A stretch of 64,000 nt of DNA, taken from RGIG995 sp045635765. Lineage in GTDB: Bacteria > Bacillota > Clostridia > Oscillospirales > UBA644. Positions 8,098 through 16,657 of the stretch are shown one piece after another; within the stretch, counting starts at the first letter, position 1, and every line of letters begins with the position of its first letter. Position numbers and translations under genes: made by a program. Below the pieces are notes generated by a model. The model saw only the letters and a program-made list of their open reading frames with translations. It did no database searches and had not been told where the DNA came from. The stretch is from assembly GCA_045635765.1 (NCBI GenBank), contig JAZTWH010000026.1, positions 20,191 to 84,190 on the forward strand, written 5' to 3'.

Positions 8098-8838
8098 TTA
8101 CTTTAAGAGATAAATCATAATGGAGGCGGCGGAGGCAGCGTTGAGGGAATTGATAGGGTTTTCCATGGGGATGTATACCCGTTGGTGGGCGGTCTCCAGG
8201 AGGGTCGGGGAGATCCCCTTCCCCTCGCTGCCGATGATTACGGCTCGTTTTTTATTGAAAATCCCTTGTTCCGGCGGGACGGCAGACGGATCTAAGGCCG
8301 TTGCGAGAACCGAAAATCCGTCCTTTTTCAGTTGGGATACGGTGGCGGCCAGGTCGGTGGATTGTTCGATATGGCAGGTGCGAAAGGCTCCGGCGGTGGA
8401 CATGAGGGTTTTTGCGGACCACGGATTGGCACAGTCGGGGGAAAGAATTACGCCGAAGCCGAAGGCATAGGCCGTCCGAATAATGGTTCCCACGTTTCCG
8501 GGGTCTTGCACTCCGTCAAGAAGCACCAGCTTCTCCGGCCGTTCCGTATCCTGCCGGGTTACGGTGCAGGCAATGGTTTGATTCGACACGGCGGTGCAGA
8601 TCTTTTTCATGGCCTGGGGGGAGAGAAGGTAGACGGGGGTGGATTGGGGGAGCGTAGAAAGAAACCTTTCGTGCTTTTTTGGCTCCGTGGTAAAGGCCTC
8701 TTTGACGCAATGGGGAGGTAATTCCTCCACAAAACGGGTTCCCTCAATAAAAAACCGTTCCCGCAGGGGATGACTGCGGACCTTTGCGATTTCTTTCAGG
8801 TAAGGATTTGCGGCAGAGGTAATTTCCTTCAAAATCAT
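8098..8838 (-). CDS. SpoU/TrmH-family RNA 2'-O-ribose methyltransferase
   Basis: A 246-residue SPOUT methyltransferase. An N-terminal substrate-binding region (about 1-95) begins with the TrmH-type lead ITSAANPYLKEIAKVRSHPLR. The knotted SAM-binding domain shows motif 1 LLDGVQDPGNVGTIIRTA, motif 2 GSEGKGIS and motif 3 IPMENPINSLNAASAAS. Most relatives methylate 23S rRNA or tRNA; the exact target cannot be read from sequence. The ATG overlaps the KtrA stop (ATGA), so it is probably translated from the same mRNA. Confidence 0.92.
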   Translation of the reverse strand: MILKEITSAANPYLKEIAKVRSHPLRERFFIEGTRFVEELPPHCVKEAFTTEPKKHERFLSTLPQSTPVYLLSPQAMKKICTAVSNQTIACTVTRQDTERPEKLVLLDGVQDPGNVGTIIRTAYAFGFGVILSPDCANPWSAKTLMSTAGAFRTCHIEQSTDLAATVSQLKKDGFSVLATALDPSAVPPEQGIFNKKRAVIIGSEGKGISPTLLETAHQRVYIPMENPINSLNAASAASIMIYLLK

Positions 8839-9479
8839 TTGGGCATCCTCGCAATATTTTCAGACATCCCGATGACCATGATTGCGTCGTTTTCGCCGAA
8901 GGGACGGTCGGGGTGGAGGTTGGTGTCCAGAAAGTCCGACCCGTTCTTGCGAACGCCGATGACGTTGACGCCGCAATGGACCCGGATGTTCAGTTCCCGG
9001 AGAGATTTTCCCACCCAGGAGGATGGAATATTCACTTCTGCAATGGATTGATCTCCGCCTAAGGGGATGAAGTCCAGCAGGTCTGCGGAAAATTTTCGTG
9101 CAATTCGGTCTCCCATATCTATTTCGGGGCAAACGACATAGTCGGCACCGATCCGGCGGAGCAGTCGGGAATGTTTTTCATCGTAGGATTGGCAGATTAC
9201 GTGCTTGGCCCCCAATTCCTTTACCAGCGTGGTGACCAGAGCACTGGACTGAATGTCCTCGGCGATGGCCACGATGACGTGATCGTAATCAGGGATGTCC
9301 AGGGCCTGCAGGGTTTCCTCGTCCAGACAGTCTCCCTGACGGGCGTCTACCTCCCCGGAAATTCGGTCGACCTTTTCCAGATCGATGTCGATGACCAGGA
9401 CCTCTTCTCCCAATCGGACCAATTCCCGGGCCGTTTCCCGTCCGAATTGGCTCAATCCGATGATTAAAAACGAGTGCAT
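8835..9479 (-). CDS. ktrA: Ktr/Trk potassium uptake regulatory subunit (RCK protein)
   Basis: A 214-residue cytosolic gating subunit for the adjacent K+ channel-like transporter. The N-terminal RCK_N Rossmann fold starts FLIIGLSQFGRETA with acidic VIDIDLEKV after strand 2, so it should bind NAD(H) or adenine nucleotides. The RCK_C domain covers about 135-214. The size is that of KtrA/KtrC rather than the double-length TrkA found at 55.0 kb. The ATG lies 12 bases after the KtrB stop. It forms an operon with ktrB. Confidence 0.92.
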   Translation of the reverse strand: MHSFLIIGLSQFGRETARELVRLGEEVLVIDIDLEKVDRISGEVDARQGDCLDEETLQALDIPDYDHVIVAIAEDIQSSALVTTLVKELGAKHVICQSYDEKHSRLLRRIGADYVVCPEIDMGDRIARKFSADLLDFIPLGGDQSIAEVNIPSSWVGKSLRELNIRVHCGVNVIGVRKNGSDFLDTNLHPDRPFGENDAIMVIGMSENIARMPK

Positions 9480-9491
9480 AATTTCAACTCC

Positions 9492-10862
9492 TTATCCGAT
9501 CAGAATATTGCCCTGAGGATATCGCAGGGTGTTTTTCCGCTTGCGTCGGTCGGTGAGAAGTGCGTAGGAAATGGTCAACATTCCCACCCTTCCCGAAAAC
9601 ATCAGAAGCATCAAAAGAATTTTGGAAAAAGCCGTCAGGGTGGGGGTTACGGAAAGGGAAAGTCCCACCGTTGCAAAGGCTGAGGTACATTCGTACAACG
9701 CGGGCAAGAATCCCAAGTCCGCCTCCGCCACGTTCAGAGCAAAGGCACAGGCCAAAATGGCGAGGAAGGGAAAAAACACCAAGACAAAGGCCCGGTAAAC
9801 CAAATCGGAGGAAAGACGTCGTTTGAGCAACACCGCGTCCTTTTGTCCCCGAAAGACCGAACGGAGAGCCGCCGCCAACACCGCCACGGTCGTTACCTTG
9901 ACACCCCCGCCGGTAGAACCCGGGGAGGCTCCGATGAACATCAGCACCATGGTGAGAACCTGGCCCGCCTCCGTCATGGCCCCAAGGTTCACGGTGTTCA
10001 TTCCCGCGGTCCGGGGGGATACCGATTGGAACAGGGAGGCCAAAATCTTTTCTTTCCAGGGCAAGTCCCCGAGGGTTTCCGGGTTGGCGAATTCCAGCAA
10101 AAAGATCAGCAGGGCCCCGAGGACGGTCAAAGCCCCGGAACCGATCAGGACGGTTTTGGAGAACAAGGTGAGCTGTTTCCAGCGGTGCTTGGTATATAAG
10201 TCTTCCCAAACCAGAAAGCCCATTCCTCCCAGGACGATCAATGTCATGACCGTCAGATTTACCGTCAGATCACCGGTGTAGGCGTTGAGGGAAGAAAAGG
10301 GGCTTTGCTGTCCCATTAAATCAAATCCGGCGTTGCAGAAGGCGGAAACGGAGATGAAAATTCCTCTCCAGATTCCTCCGGCCCATCCGTATTCCGGAAT
10401 CAATCGCAGGGAAAGGATCAATGCACCGGCCCCTTCAAAGGCTGCGGTCCCCGCAAGAACGTGCTTTAAGGTGCGGGCGGCGGTCTTGTAATCCTCCGTA
10501 TTCAGGGATTCGGCCATCTGCTTGCGATTGGAAAGGGAGGAATCCCCCCGAAGAAACAGGATCAACGCCGACCCCAGGGTCATAAATCCCAGCCCTCCGA
10601 TCTGAATCATGCAAAGGATGACTCCTTGGCCGAAAAAGGACCAATGGGTCGCGGTGTCGTATACCACCAATCCCGTAATGCAGGTGGCGGAGGTGGCCGT
10701 GAAGAGGGAATTGAGGAAGGGGGTCGCCCTTCCGTCGGCCGAGGATACGGGGAGGGTGAGCAACAACGCCCCCGCAAGGATGATGAGGGAGAAGCCCAGG
10801 ATCAAAAGTCGGTACAGGTTTATTTTCTTCCGCTTTTCTTTTACGGCAGGAATCCGTTTCAC
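9492..10862 (-). CDS. ktrB: KtrB/TrkH-family potassium transporter membrane subunit
   Basis: About ten hydrophobic segments arranged as repeated M1-P-M2 units. Selectivity-loop glycines occur in TATSATCITGLVVYDT, AFCNAGFDL and GASPGSTGGGVKVTT. From the GTG at 10862 the protein is 456 residues. That GTG has AAAGGAGG about ten bases upstream; a TTG codon at 10886 would place this site inside the gene. An excellent promoter precedes it. It works with KtrA to import K+, probably coupled to Na+. Confidence 0.93.
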   Translation of the reverse strand: MKRIPAVKEKRKKINLYRLLILGFSLIILAGALLLTLPVSSADGRATPFLNSLFTATSATCITGLVVYDTATHWSFFGQGVILCMIQIGGLGFMTLGSALILFLRGDSSLSNRKQMAESLNTEDYKTAARTLKHVLAGTAAFEGAGALILSLRLIPEYGWAGGIWRGIFISVSAFCNAGFDLMGQQSPFSSLNAYTGDLTVNLTVMTLIVLGGMGFLVWEDLYTKHRWKQLTLFSKTVLIGSGALTVLGALLIFLLEFANPETLGDLPWKEKILASLFQSVSPRTAGMNTVNLGAMTEAGQVLTMVLMFIGASPGSTGGGVKVTTVAVLAAALRSVFRGQKDAVLLKRRLSSDLVYRAFVLVFFPFLAILACAFALNVAEADLGFLPALYECTSAFATVGLSLSVTPTLTAFSKILLMLLMFSGRVGMLTISYALLTDRRKRKNTLRYPQGNILIG

Positions 10863-10899
10863 GCAGCCCGTCCCTCCTTTGGGCAAAATTAACTACTAT

Positions 10900-10928
10900 A
10901 TAATAGCACTAAAAATTGTTTCTGTCAA
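10900..10928 (-). promoter_or_regulatory. sigma-A promoter for ktrB-ktrA
   Basis: Minus strand TTGACA (10923-10928), a 17-base spacer ending TGC, and TATTAT (10900-10905). It lies about 40 bases before the ktrB GTG. No other strong promoter is evident down to murC, so this may drive a long transcript. Confidence 0.75.
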
Positions 10929-11131
10929 GTCCCTTGGGAAGACCAAAAAAAATCTTACGGGAATTTTACCTTTCCGCAACATTCTGTTTGAGAAAAATTT
11001 GCCGTTTTTTTCATTATCCCCCCGAATTCTGTCTCCTGTTCGGAGAAAAGTCACACATTTGCCGAAAAGAGTTGCGGAGTTTATGGTAGAATCTTTATGT
11101 GTGTGCGTATAGAATCTTTGGAGGGAGCACT

Positions 11132-12313
11132 ATGGTAACGATAAAAGAAGTTAAGACGAAAGGGGATCTTCGTCGTTTCGTGGATTATCCCAATCAACTG
11201 TATCGAGATGTTCCTCAATTTGTTCCGCCTCTGCGTTCCGACGATTTGTCCGATTGGAACCGGAAGGAAAATCCCGCCTTTGAATATTGCGATGCAAAAT
11301 GCTGGCTGGCCCTTCGAGAGGGAAAAATCGTGGGCCGCATCGGTGCCATTTTAAGTCGGAAAGCCAACGAAAAGTGGAACACCTCCCGGATGCGGTTTAC
11401 GCAGGTGGATTTTATCGACGATCCCGAGGTCTCCGAGGCCCTGTTTTCCACCGTGGAGCAATACGCACGGTCGATGGGGTGCTCTCAGGTTCAGGGGCCC
11501 TTGGGCTTTACCGACATGGACCGGGAAGGAATGTTGGTGGAAGGCTTCGACCGCCGGAATATGTTTATTACGTATTATAACCACCCCTATTACAACGAGC
11601 ATCTGACCCGCCTGGGGTACGAAAAGGACGTAGACTGGATCGAGTATCTGATTCAAGTCCCCGAGGAAGATTCTCCCCAGATCGAAAAGATCCGCAGAGT
11701 TGCCAAATACATTACCCGCCACGGACAGTATCGGGTGGTAAAACTGAAAAGCCGTCGGGAGTACGGTCCCTACATCGAAAAGGTATTTCAGTTGGTCAAT
11801 CAGGCGTATTCCCATTTGTACGGGACCGTGGATCTGTCCGACTCGCAGATCCGGCGGTACGCCAAAAAATTTATCCCCATGATTTCCCCCGATTACATCT
11901 GCTTTGTGGAGGACGATAAGGGCGAGCTGGTGGCCTTCGGAATCTCTGCCCCCTCCCTGGCCGACGCGTTCAAAAAGAGCAACGGCAGACTGTTTCCTTT
12001 CGGTTGGGTGGGAGTTCTGAAAGCGTTGAATCAAAACGACGCGGCAGATCTGTTCCTCATCGCCGTCCGGCCCGATCTGCAAGGGAAGGGCGTAAATGCG
12101 GTGATTTTGAACCACATTTACAATCTTTACCGAAAGAACGGAATCCGGTGGGTGGAGACCGGCCCTCAGCTGGAGACCAATTCCAAAATTCTGGGCCAGT
12201 GGGAGATGTTCGACAAGCAGCAGCACAAACGCCGCAGATGTTACGTCAAAACTTTCTCGCCCGAAACCGTATCGGAGAAAACCCCCGAGCCGTCCCTTGT
12301 TTCCCAAGGTTGA
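11132..12313 (+). CDS. GNAT-like N-acetyltransferase (YghO type)
   Basis: A 393-residue protein with an N-terminal segment (DVPQFVPPLRSDD), a central WLALREGKIVGRIGAILSR strand pattern, and a C-terminal GNAT-type core with FLIAVRPDLQGKGVNAVIL, the acetyl-CoA pyrophosphate loop. The overall layout resembles the YghO-like proteins of unknown substrate. The start at 11132 is supported by GGAGGGAG; an ATG 33 bases upstream lacks a site. The last codons (P-S-L-V-S-Q-G-stop) belong to the first unit of a six-copy repeat that continues past the stop. Confidence 0.8.
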   Translation: MVTIKEVKTKGDLRRFVDYPNQLYRDVPQFVPPLRSDDLSDWNRKENPAFEYCDAKCWLALREGKIVGRIGAILSRKANEKWNTSRMRFTQVDFIDDPEVSEALFSTVEQYARSMGCSQVQGPLGFTDMDREGMLVEGFDRRNMFITYYNHPYYNEHLTRLGYEKDVDWIEYLIQVPEEDSPQIEKIRRVAKYITRHGQYRVVKLKSRREYGPYIEKVFQLVNQAYSHLYGTVDLSDSQIRRYAKKFIPMISPDYICFVEDDKGELVAFGISAPSLADAFKKSNGRLFPFGWVGVLKALNQNDAADLFLIAVRPDLQGKGVNAVILNHIYNLYRKNGIRWVETGPQLETNSKILGQWEMFDKQQHKRRRCYVKTFSPETVSEKTPEPSLVSQG

Positions 12314-12442
12314 AGCCGTTCCTTGTATCTCAAGAATAAAGCCGGCCCTCGTGCCCCAAGGATAAACTGTCCCTTGCGGCCCAAAGTTGAACTCGCCCCT
12401 TGATCTCAATGCTGAAATTATTCCTTATATCTCAAGGTTGAA
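12289..12442 (+). repeat. six-copy tandem repeat of the GNAT gene's 3' end, each copy ending in a stop codon
   Basis: Units of 25-26 bases begin at 12289, 12315, 12341, 12367, 12392 and 12418. Unit 1 is the true end of the gene. Read in the gene's relative frame, the units give PSLVSQG-stop, PFLVSQE-stop, PALVPQG-stop, LSLAAQS-stop, a one-base-shifted variant ending in a stop, and LFLISQG-stop. Many differences fall at third codon positions (GTT/GTA/GTG, TCC/TCT, CTT/CTC). Because the unit is not a multiple of three, each copy lies in a new absolute frame. Confidence 0.88.
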
Positions 12443-12475
12443 CGTCCCAAAAACAATTAAAAACAGAACGACCCG

Positions 12476-12512
12476 ATTGCCGACACGAAATTTTGTGCCG
12501 GCAATTTTTTTG
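12476..12512 (+). terminator. rho-independent terminator after the GNAT-like gene
   Basis: Stem ATTGCCG-a-CAC pairing with GTG-c-CGGCAAT across a GAAATTTT loop, followed by seven T residues. It lies just after the repeat array and before the macro-domain gene. Confidence 0.8.
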
Positions 12513-12518
12513 CCCTTT

Positions 12519-12546
12519 TTGAATTGTCCTGTTTATGGGATATAAA
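12519..12546 (+). promoter_or_regulatory. possible promoter for the macro-domain gene
   Basis: TTGAAT (12519-12524), 16 bases, TATAAA (12541-12546), about 35 bases before the ATG. Weaker than most promoters here and without the TGN extension. Confidence 0.4.
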
Positions 12547-12581
12547 TTGTGATATACTGTAATTACAAAAGGAGGATGAAT

Positions 12582-13076
12582 ATGGCCTTTGAAATTGTTT
12601 CGGCTCCGTTGCTGTCCCTGCCTGCGGAAGCGGTGGTCAACCGGGCAAACAGCGGATTGCAGTATGCTTCGGGACTGTGCGGAGAAATTTTTGACGCGGC
12701 GGGGAAACTTCCGCTGCAACGAGCCTGTGTAGCCATCGGTTCCTGTTCCGTGGGAAATGCGGTGGTGACCGCGGGCTTCGGATTAAAAGCAAAATATATT
12801 ATCCACGCCGTTCCTCCCCGTTGGTGCGGCGGAAAGCACGGGGAGGACAAGCTTCTTTGGGATTGCTACACGTCAGCCCTCCGGCTGGCCTCCCGCCTCG
12901 GGGTCGGGTCCCTTGCCTTCCCCCTCTTGTCGGAAGGTCTTTGCGGGTACCCCGTCGATCGGGGTCTTGCGGTGGCAAAAAAAGCGATCCTCAGCTTCCC
13001 TGCTTCGGAAGACATGAAGGTGTATCTTTCCCTCCCCGGTCAATCCAAAAAAATGCCTCTGTCTCCAAGATCATAA
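12582..13076 (+). CDS. macro-domain protein
   Basis: A 164-residue single macro domain, a fold that binds ADP-ribose and often removes it or its acetyl esters. The first ligand block reads PAEAVVNRANSGL, against the usual DAIVNAANSxL; the glycine loop is ASGLCGEIFDAAG; and a later loop is LAFPLLSEGLCGYP. Glu replaces the adenine-binding Asp and Arg replaces Ala in NAAN, so it is a divergent member. The start at 12582 lies six bases after GGAGG; the ATG at 12576 abuts that site. It stands alone between a terminator and convergent metA. Confidence 0.82.
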   Translation: MAFEIVSAPLLSLPAEAVVNRANSGLQYASGLCGEIFDAAGKLPLQRACVAIGSCSVGNAVVTAGFGLKAKYIIHAVPPRWCGGKHGEDKLLWDCYTSALRLASRLGVGSLAFPLLSEGLCGYPVDRGLAVAKKAILSFPASEDMKVYLSLPGQSKKMPLSPRS

Positions 13077-13182
13077 ATTTTTATCTGTCGCTTCCGTCGT
13101 AGGCCGGCAAATACGTTTCGGCTGACTCGCGGCCGTACTGCAGAAATATTTTTGCTTAAATACTGGAGATTTTACGTTGCAG

Positions 13183-13225
13183 AAAAAAAACTGCACCCGA
13201 AAGGTTCGTAGCCTTTGGGGTGCAG
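13183..13225 (-). terminator. terminator after metA
   Basis: Minus strand CTGCACCCC stem with AAAGG/CCTTT continuation around GGTTCGTAG-like loop bases, then a long T run (complement of 13183-13190). It lies directly downstream of the metA stop. Confidence 0.8.
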
Positions 13226-13249
13226 AGAATGGGTTGCGGCAGTTTTGTG

Positions 13250-14167
13250 TTACTTAATTTCGGAAATATCGTAGGGCGTAGTCTGATAGACGAAATAGTT
13301 CAGCCAGTTGGAATACAGCAGATTTGCATGGGAACGCCAACGGACGATGGGGGTCTTTTGGGGGTCGTCGTCGGGGAAATAATGCTTCGGGATGTTAGGA
13401 TGGATTCCCGCATCCAGATCCCGGAGGTATTCGTTTTTCAGAGTTTCTCCGTCGTATTCCGAGTGACCCGTGATGAAGATCTGCTTTCCGTTGGGGGTGG
13501 TTACGGCGTAGACCCCGGCCTCGGGGGAGGACGCAAGGATCCGTAACGTGTCTACGGCTTCAATATCCTCTCTGCGAACGGTGGTGTTTCGGGAGTGAGG
13601 GACCCAGAATTTGTCGTCGAAGCCCCGCAGTAGAATGGATCGGGGGTAATCCTTGATATGCTCAAAAACCCCGGACATTTTTTCGGGAAGGGGGACCTTG
13701 TCGATGCCGTAATGATAGTACAGTCCGGCCTGGGCTCCCCAGCAGATATGGAAGGTGGAGGTCACGTTGGATTTGGACCACTCCATGATCTGACACAGCT
13801 CCTCCCAGTAATCCACTTCCTCAAAGGGAAGATTTTCCACGGGTGCCCCGGTAATCACCAGTCCGTCGAATTTTTGATGCTTTACGTCATCAAAGGTTTT
13901 GTAAAATTCGGCCAAATGGCTTGCGGACGTATTTTTGGACTGATGGGACTTGGTGTGGATCAGCTCCAGTTGCACCTGCAGGGGGGAGTTGCCCAAAAGA
14001 CGGGAGATCTGGGTCTCGGTGGCGATCTTGGTGGGCATCAGATTCAAAAGCAGGATCTTGAGGGGACGAATATCCTGGGTGATGGCCCTCGTTTCGGTCA
14101 TCACGAAAATATTCTCATTTTCCAGCGTTTTTACCGCCGGGAGTTTGTTGGGAATGCGAATGGGCAT
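13250..14167 (-). CDS. metA: homoserine O-acetyltransferase (MetA family)
   Basis: Activates homoserine for methionine synthesis. The 305-residue length is exactly typical. The nucleophile cysteine lies in FHICWGAQAGLYYHYGI and the catalytic His in ITGHSEYD. In GAPVENLPFEEVDYW the residue after PV is Glu; in this family Glu at that site (position 111 of the Bacillus enzyme) marks acetyl-CoA use, whereas Gly marks succinyl-CoA. The start at 14167 has GGAGG upstream. It follows metY by 22 bases; MetY consumes the O-acetylhomoserine. Confidence 0.95.
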   Translation of the reverse strand: MPIRIPNKLPAVKTLENENIFVMTETRAITQDIRPLKILLLNLMPTKIATETQISRLLGNSPLQVQLELIHTKSHQSKNTSASHLAEFYKTFDDVKHQKFDGLVITGAPVENLPFEEVDYWEELCQIMEWSKSNVTSTFHICWGAQAGLYYHYGIDKVPLPEKMSGVFEHIKDYPRSILLRGFDDKFWVPHSRNTTVRREDIEAVDTLRILASSPEAGVYAVTTPNGKQIFITGHSEYDGETLKNEYLRDLDAGIHPNIPKHYFPDDDPQKTPIVRWRSHANLLYSNWLNYFVYQTTPYDISEIK

Positions 14168-14189
14168 TTTCAACCTCCGAAAGGGTATT

Positions 14190-15479
14190 TTAGTCGATGG
14201 AATCCAGGGCTTGTGCCAGGTCGTCGATGAGATCCCGGGCATCCTCGATTCCGCAGGAATAACGGACCAGGTCGGGGGAGACTCCGGCGGCCAGCAATTG
14301 CTCGTCATTCATTTGACGGTGGGTGGCCGAGGCGGGATGCAGACAGCAGGTCCGGGCATCGGCCACGTGGGTCTCAATGGCGGCAATCTTCAGTTCTTTC
14401 ATGAATTTTTCTGCTCCCTTGCGGCCTCCTTTGACTCCGAAGGAGACTACGCCGCAGGATCCGTTGGGAAGATATTGACGGCACAGATCGTAATCCTCGT
14501 CTCCGGGAAGACCGGGATATTTGACCCAGGATACTTTTTCATGATTCTGCAAAAATTCTGCAACGGCCTGCCCGTTTTCGCAATGGCGTTTCATCCGAAC
14601 GTGGAGGCTTTCCAGTCCCAAATTGAGCAGATAGGCCGATTGAGGGGCGGGTGTGGCTCCCAAGTCCCGCATCATCTGGGCCGTAGCCTTGGTAATATAA
14701 GCTCCTCCTTTGCCGAAGCGTTCGGCATAGGTGATCCCGTGATAGCTTTCGTCGGGAGTGCAAAGACCGGGGAATTTCTCTGCCCGGGCCATCCAGTCGA
14801 AGTTCCCGCTGTCCACAATACAACCGCCGACGGCAGAGCCGTGGCCGTCCATATATTTGGTGGTGGAATGGGTCACGATGTCTGCACCCCATTCAAAGGG
14901 TCTGCAGTTGACGGGAGTGGCAAAGGTGTTGTCGATGATCAGAGGGACCCCGTGGGCGTGGGCGGCGTCGGCAAAGCGACGGATGTCCAGAACCCGGAGG
15001 GAGGGGTTGGAAATGGTTTCTCCGAATACCGCCTTGGTATTGGGACGGAAGGCTCCTTCCAGCTCTTCCGCAGAGCAGTCGGGAGCCACGAAGGTAAATT
15101 CAATGCCCATCTTCGCCATGGTAACGGCAAAGAGGTTGAAGGTTCCTCCGTAGATGGCCGAGGAGGCCACCACGTGATCCCCGGTCTCCGCAATGTTAAA
15201 GACGGCAAAAAAGTTTGCCGATTGGCCGGAGCAGGTCAGCATGGCGGCGGTTCCGCCTTCCATTTCGCATATTTTTTTTGCAACCGTGTCGCAGGTGGGA
15301 TTCTGAAGGCGGGAATAAAAATACCCGCTGGCCTCCAGGTCAAAAAGCTTGCCCATTTCCTCGCTGGTGGCATATTTAAAGGTCGTGCTTTGAATGATGG
15401 GAATCTGCCGGGGTTCTCCGTTTTGGGGAGTATATCCTCCCTGAACGCACTTGGTTCCGATACCGTGTTCTTTCATCAT
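14190..15479 (-). CDS. metY: O-acetylhomoserine aminocarboxypropyltransferase (sulfhydrylase)
   Basis: PLP enzyme that joins sulfide (or methanethiol) with O-acetylhomoserine to give homocysteine. The 429-residue length fits MetY rather than the shorter cystathionine synthases. The PLP lysine lies in THSTTKYMDGHG, and the substrate-binding YSRLQNPTCD and SCGIEDARDLIDDL blocks are present. It is flanked by metA downstream and an AEC permease upstream on the same strand. I see no S-box or T-box leader. Confidence 0.95.
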   Translation of the reverse strand: MMKEHGIGTKCVQGGYTPQNGEPRQIPIIQSTTFKYATSEEMGKLFDLEASGYFYSRLQNPTCDTVAKKICEMEGGTAAMLTCSGQSANFFAVFNIAETGDHVVASSAIYGGTFNLFAVTMAKMGIEFTFVAPDCSAEELEGAFRPNTKAVFGETISNPSLRVLDIRRFADAAHAHGVPLIIDNTFATPVNCRPFEWGADIVTHSTTKYMDGHGSAVGGCIVDSGNFDWMARAEKFPGLCTPDESYHGITYAERFGKGGAYITKATAQMMRDLGATPAPQSAYLLNLGLESLHVRMKRHCENGQAVAEFLQNHEKVSWVKYPGLPGDEDYDLCRQYLPNGSCGVVSFGVKGGRKGAEKFMKELKIAAIETHVADARTCCLHPASATHRQMNDEQLLAAGVSPDLVRYSCGIEDARDLIDDLAQALDSID

Positions 15480-15496
15480 TGATTCCTCCTAAGGGA

Positions 15497-16432
15497 TTAT
15501 TGGAAAATAAAGGGTAAAAACAGTTCAGACATAATAGGAATGGTGACCACGCAAAGCAGGGTGGAGATCAGCACCGTATTGGCCGCCGGCTTTTGTCCCT
15601 GCCCGATCAGCTCGGAAAGGGATTGCAGGATGCTGGCACAGGGGCAACAGGACAGTAAAAAGATAGAGGCCTTGACGTAATGTGCCACCGGGAGAAGAAG
15701 CATCACCGCTAACGTGAACAAGGGGAATAGAATCATTTTGGCCCCGGAGGCCAACAGGGCTCTCCAATCGGTGGCAAGATCCCGCAATTTCACGGTGGCA
15801 AGTCGCATCCCAAGAATGATCATGCACATGGGTGTAGACATTCTCCCCAGCAGTTGGATCGCTTCCTCTACCATGGGGGGAAACTCCCATCCAAACAGGA
15901 ACATGGGGTAGGCGATAACCATGGAAAGGACCAAAGGGATGGTCAGCAGCTTTTGGGGACGGATAAATTTTTTGTCCCTCGAAATGACGAACAACCCCAA
16001 CGTCCAGGATACGATGTTCATAGTCAGGGAAAAAATCTGAGAAAAGACTGCGGCAAAGGGATACTCCGGTAAAAAGTGCTCCAAAAGGGGAACCCCGAAA
16101 TAGCCCACGTTGCCCAAGGCCGTGGCAACGATGAACACCCGCCACCGTACGTTTTCAAGCTTCCGGTGCAGGATCAGCCGGGCAATGAGAATCACGGCCA
16201 GCATCAAAAACAACGTGGCGGCAAAACAAAGCCAAATCATGCCGTGAAGCTCGGGAGAATACTCCGCCCGGGAAAAAGAATACAAGGAAAGACAGGGGGA
16301 GCAAACGTACAAAAGAAGCTTTGCGAAGGCCGGAATAGCTTCTTCCTTTACGGCCTTTGTCTTGATAAACAGAAATCCGGGAATGGCGTACGCCAGCATG
16401 GTCACCACCCGGATCAGCGTAGCGATAAACAT
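15497..16432 (-). CDS. AEC-family (auxin efflux carrier type) permease
   Basis: About ten membrane segments in two five-helix bundles, with the family's characteristic broken helices (ATALGNVGYFGVPLL and LLSCCPCASI). The 311 residues from the ATG at 16432, preceded by AAAGGATTG, match the usual size; an in-frame start at 16465 lacks a ribosome binding site. AEC proteins export or take up organic acids and amino-acid-like anions. Its stop is 17 bases before metY, so it may serve sulfur amino-acid metabolism; that is inference from position. Confidence 0.85.
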   Translation of the reverse strand: MFIATLIRVVTMLAYAIPGFLFIKTKAVKEEAIPAFAKLLLYVCSPCLSLYSFSRAEYSPELHGMIWLCFAATLFLMLAVILIARLILHRKLENVRWRVFIVATALGNVGYFGVPLLEHFLPEYPFAAVFSQIFSLTMNIVSWTLGLFVISRDKKFIRPQKLLTIPLVLSMVIAYPMFLFGWEFPPMVEEAIQLLGRMSTPMCMIILGMRLATVKLRDLATDWRALLASGAKMILFPLFTLAVMLLLPVAHYVKASIFLLSCCPCASILQSLSELIGQGQKPAANTVLISTLLCVVTIPIMSELFLPFIFQ

Positions 16433-16489
16433 GATAACAATCCTTTCGGAATTTTCCGTAGTCAAACTCCAACGTTCCGTGGACCCCGC

Positions 16490-16640
16490 AACGAAAACTT
16501 CAGAAAATACAGACCATATACATATGCAACGAAAGCTTCAGAAGAAGACTTCCGCGTGCATAAATGCAAGGGATCCTGCAACGAAAACTCCAGAAAATGC
16601 AGGCCGTGTGTTGATGCGGCGAAGGGCTTCGGGAGAGATA
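16490..16640. repeat. degenerate tandem repeats between the AEC permease and the HAD phosphatase
   Basis: Three or four copies of a gCAACGAAAaCTtCAGAAaAtgCAg-like core (about 16490, 16527 and 16575, and a weaker one near 16612), spaced 37-48 bases. The array lies 3' of the HAD gene and 5' of the AEC gene, both on the minus strand. No clear ORF or protein similarity is seen in it. Confidence 0.65.
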
Positions 16641-16657
16641 ATAATCAGAGTTTTCGT

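Noticed and set aside
12314..12442. Stop-codon readthrough or selenocysteine use to translate the downstream repeat units
   Set aside because: The repeat periods are not multiples of three, so readthrough would leave the repeat frame, and TAA stops occur besides TGA; no SECIS-like hairpin is visible.
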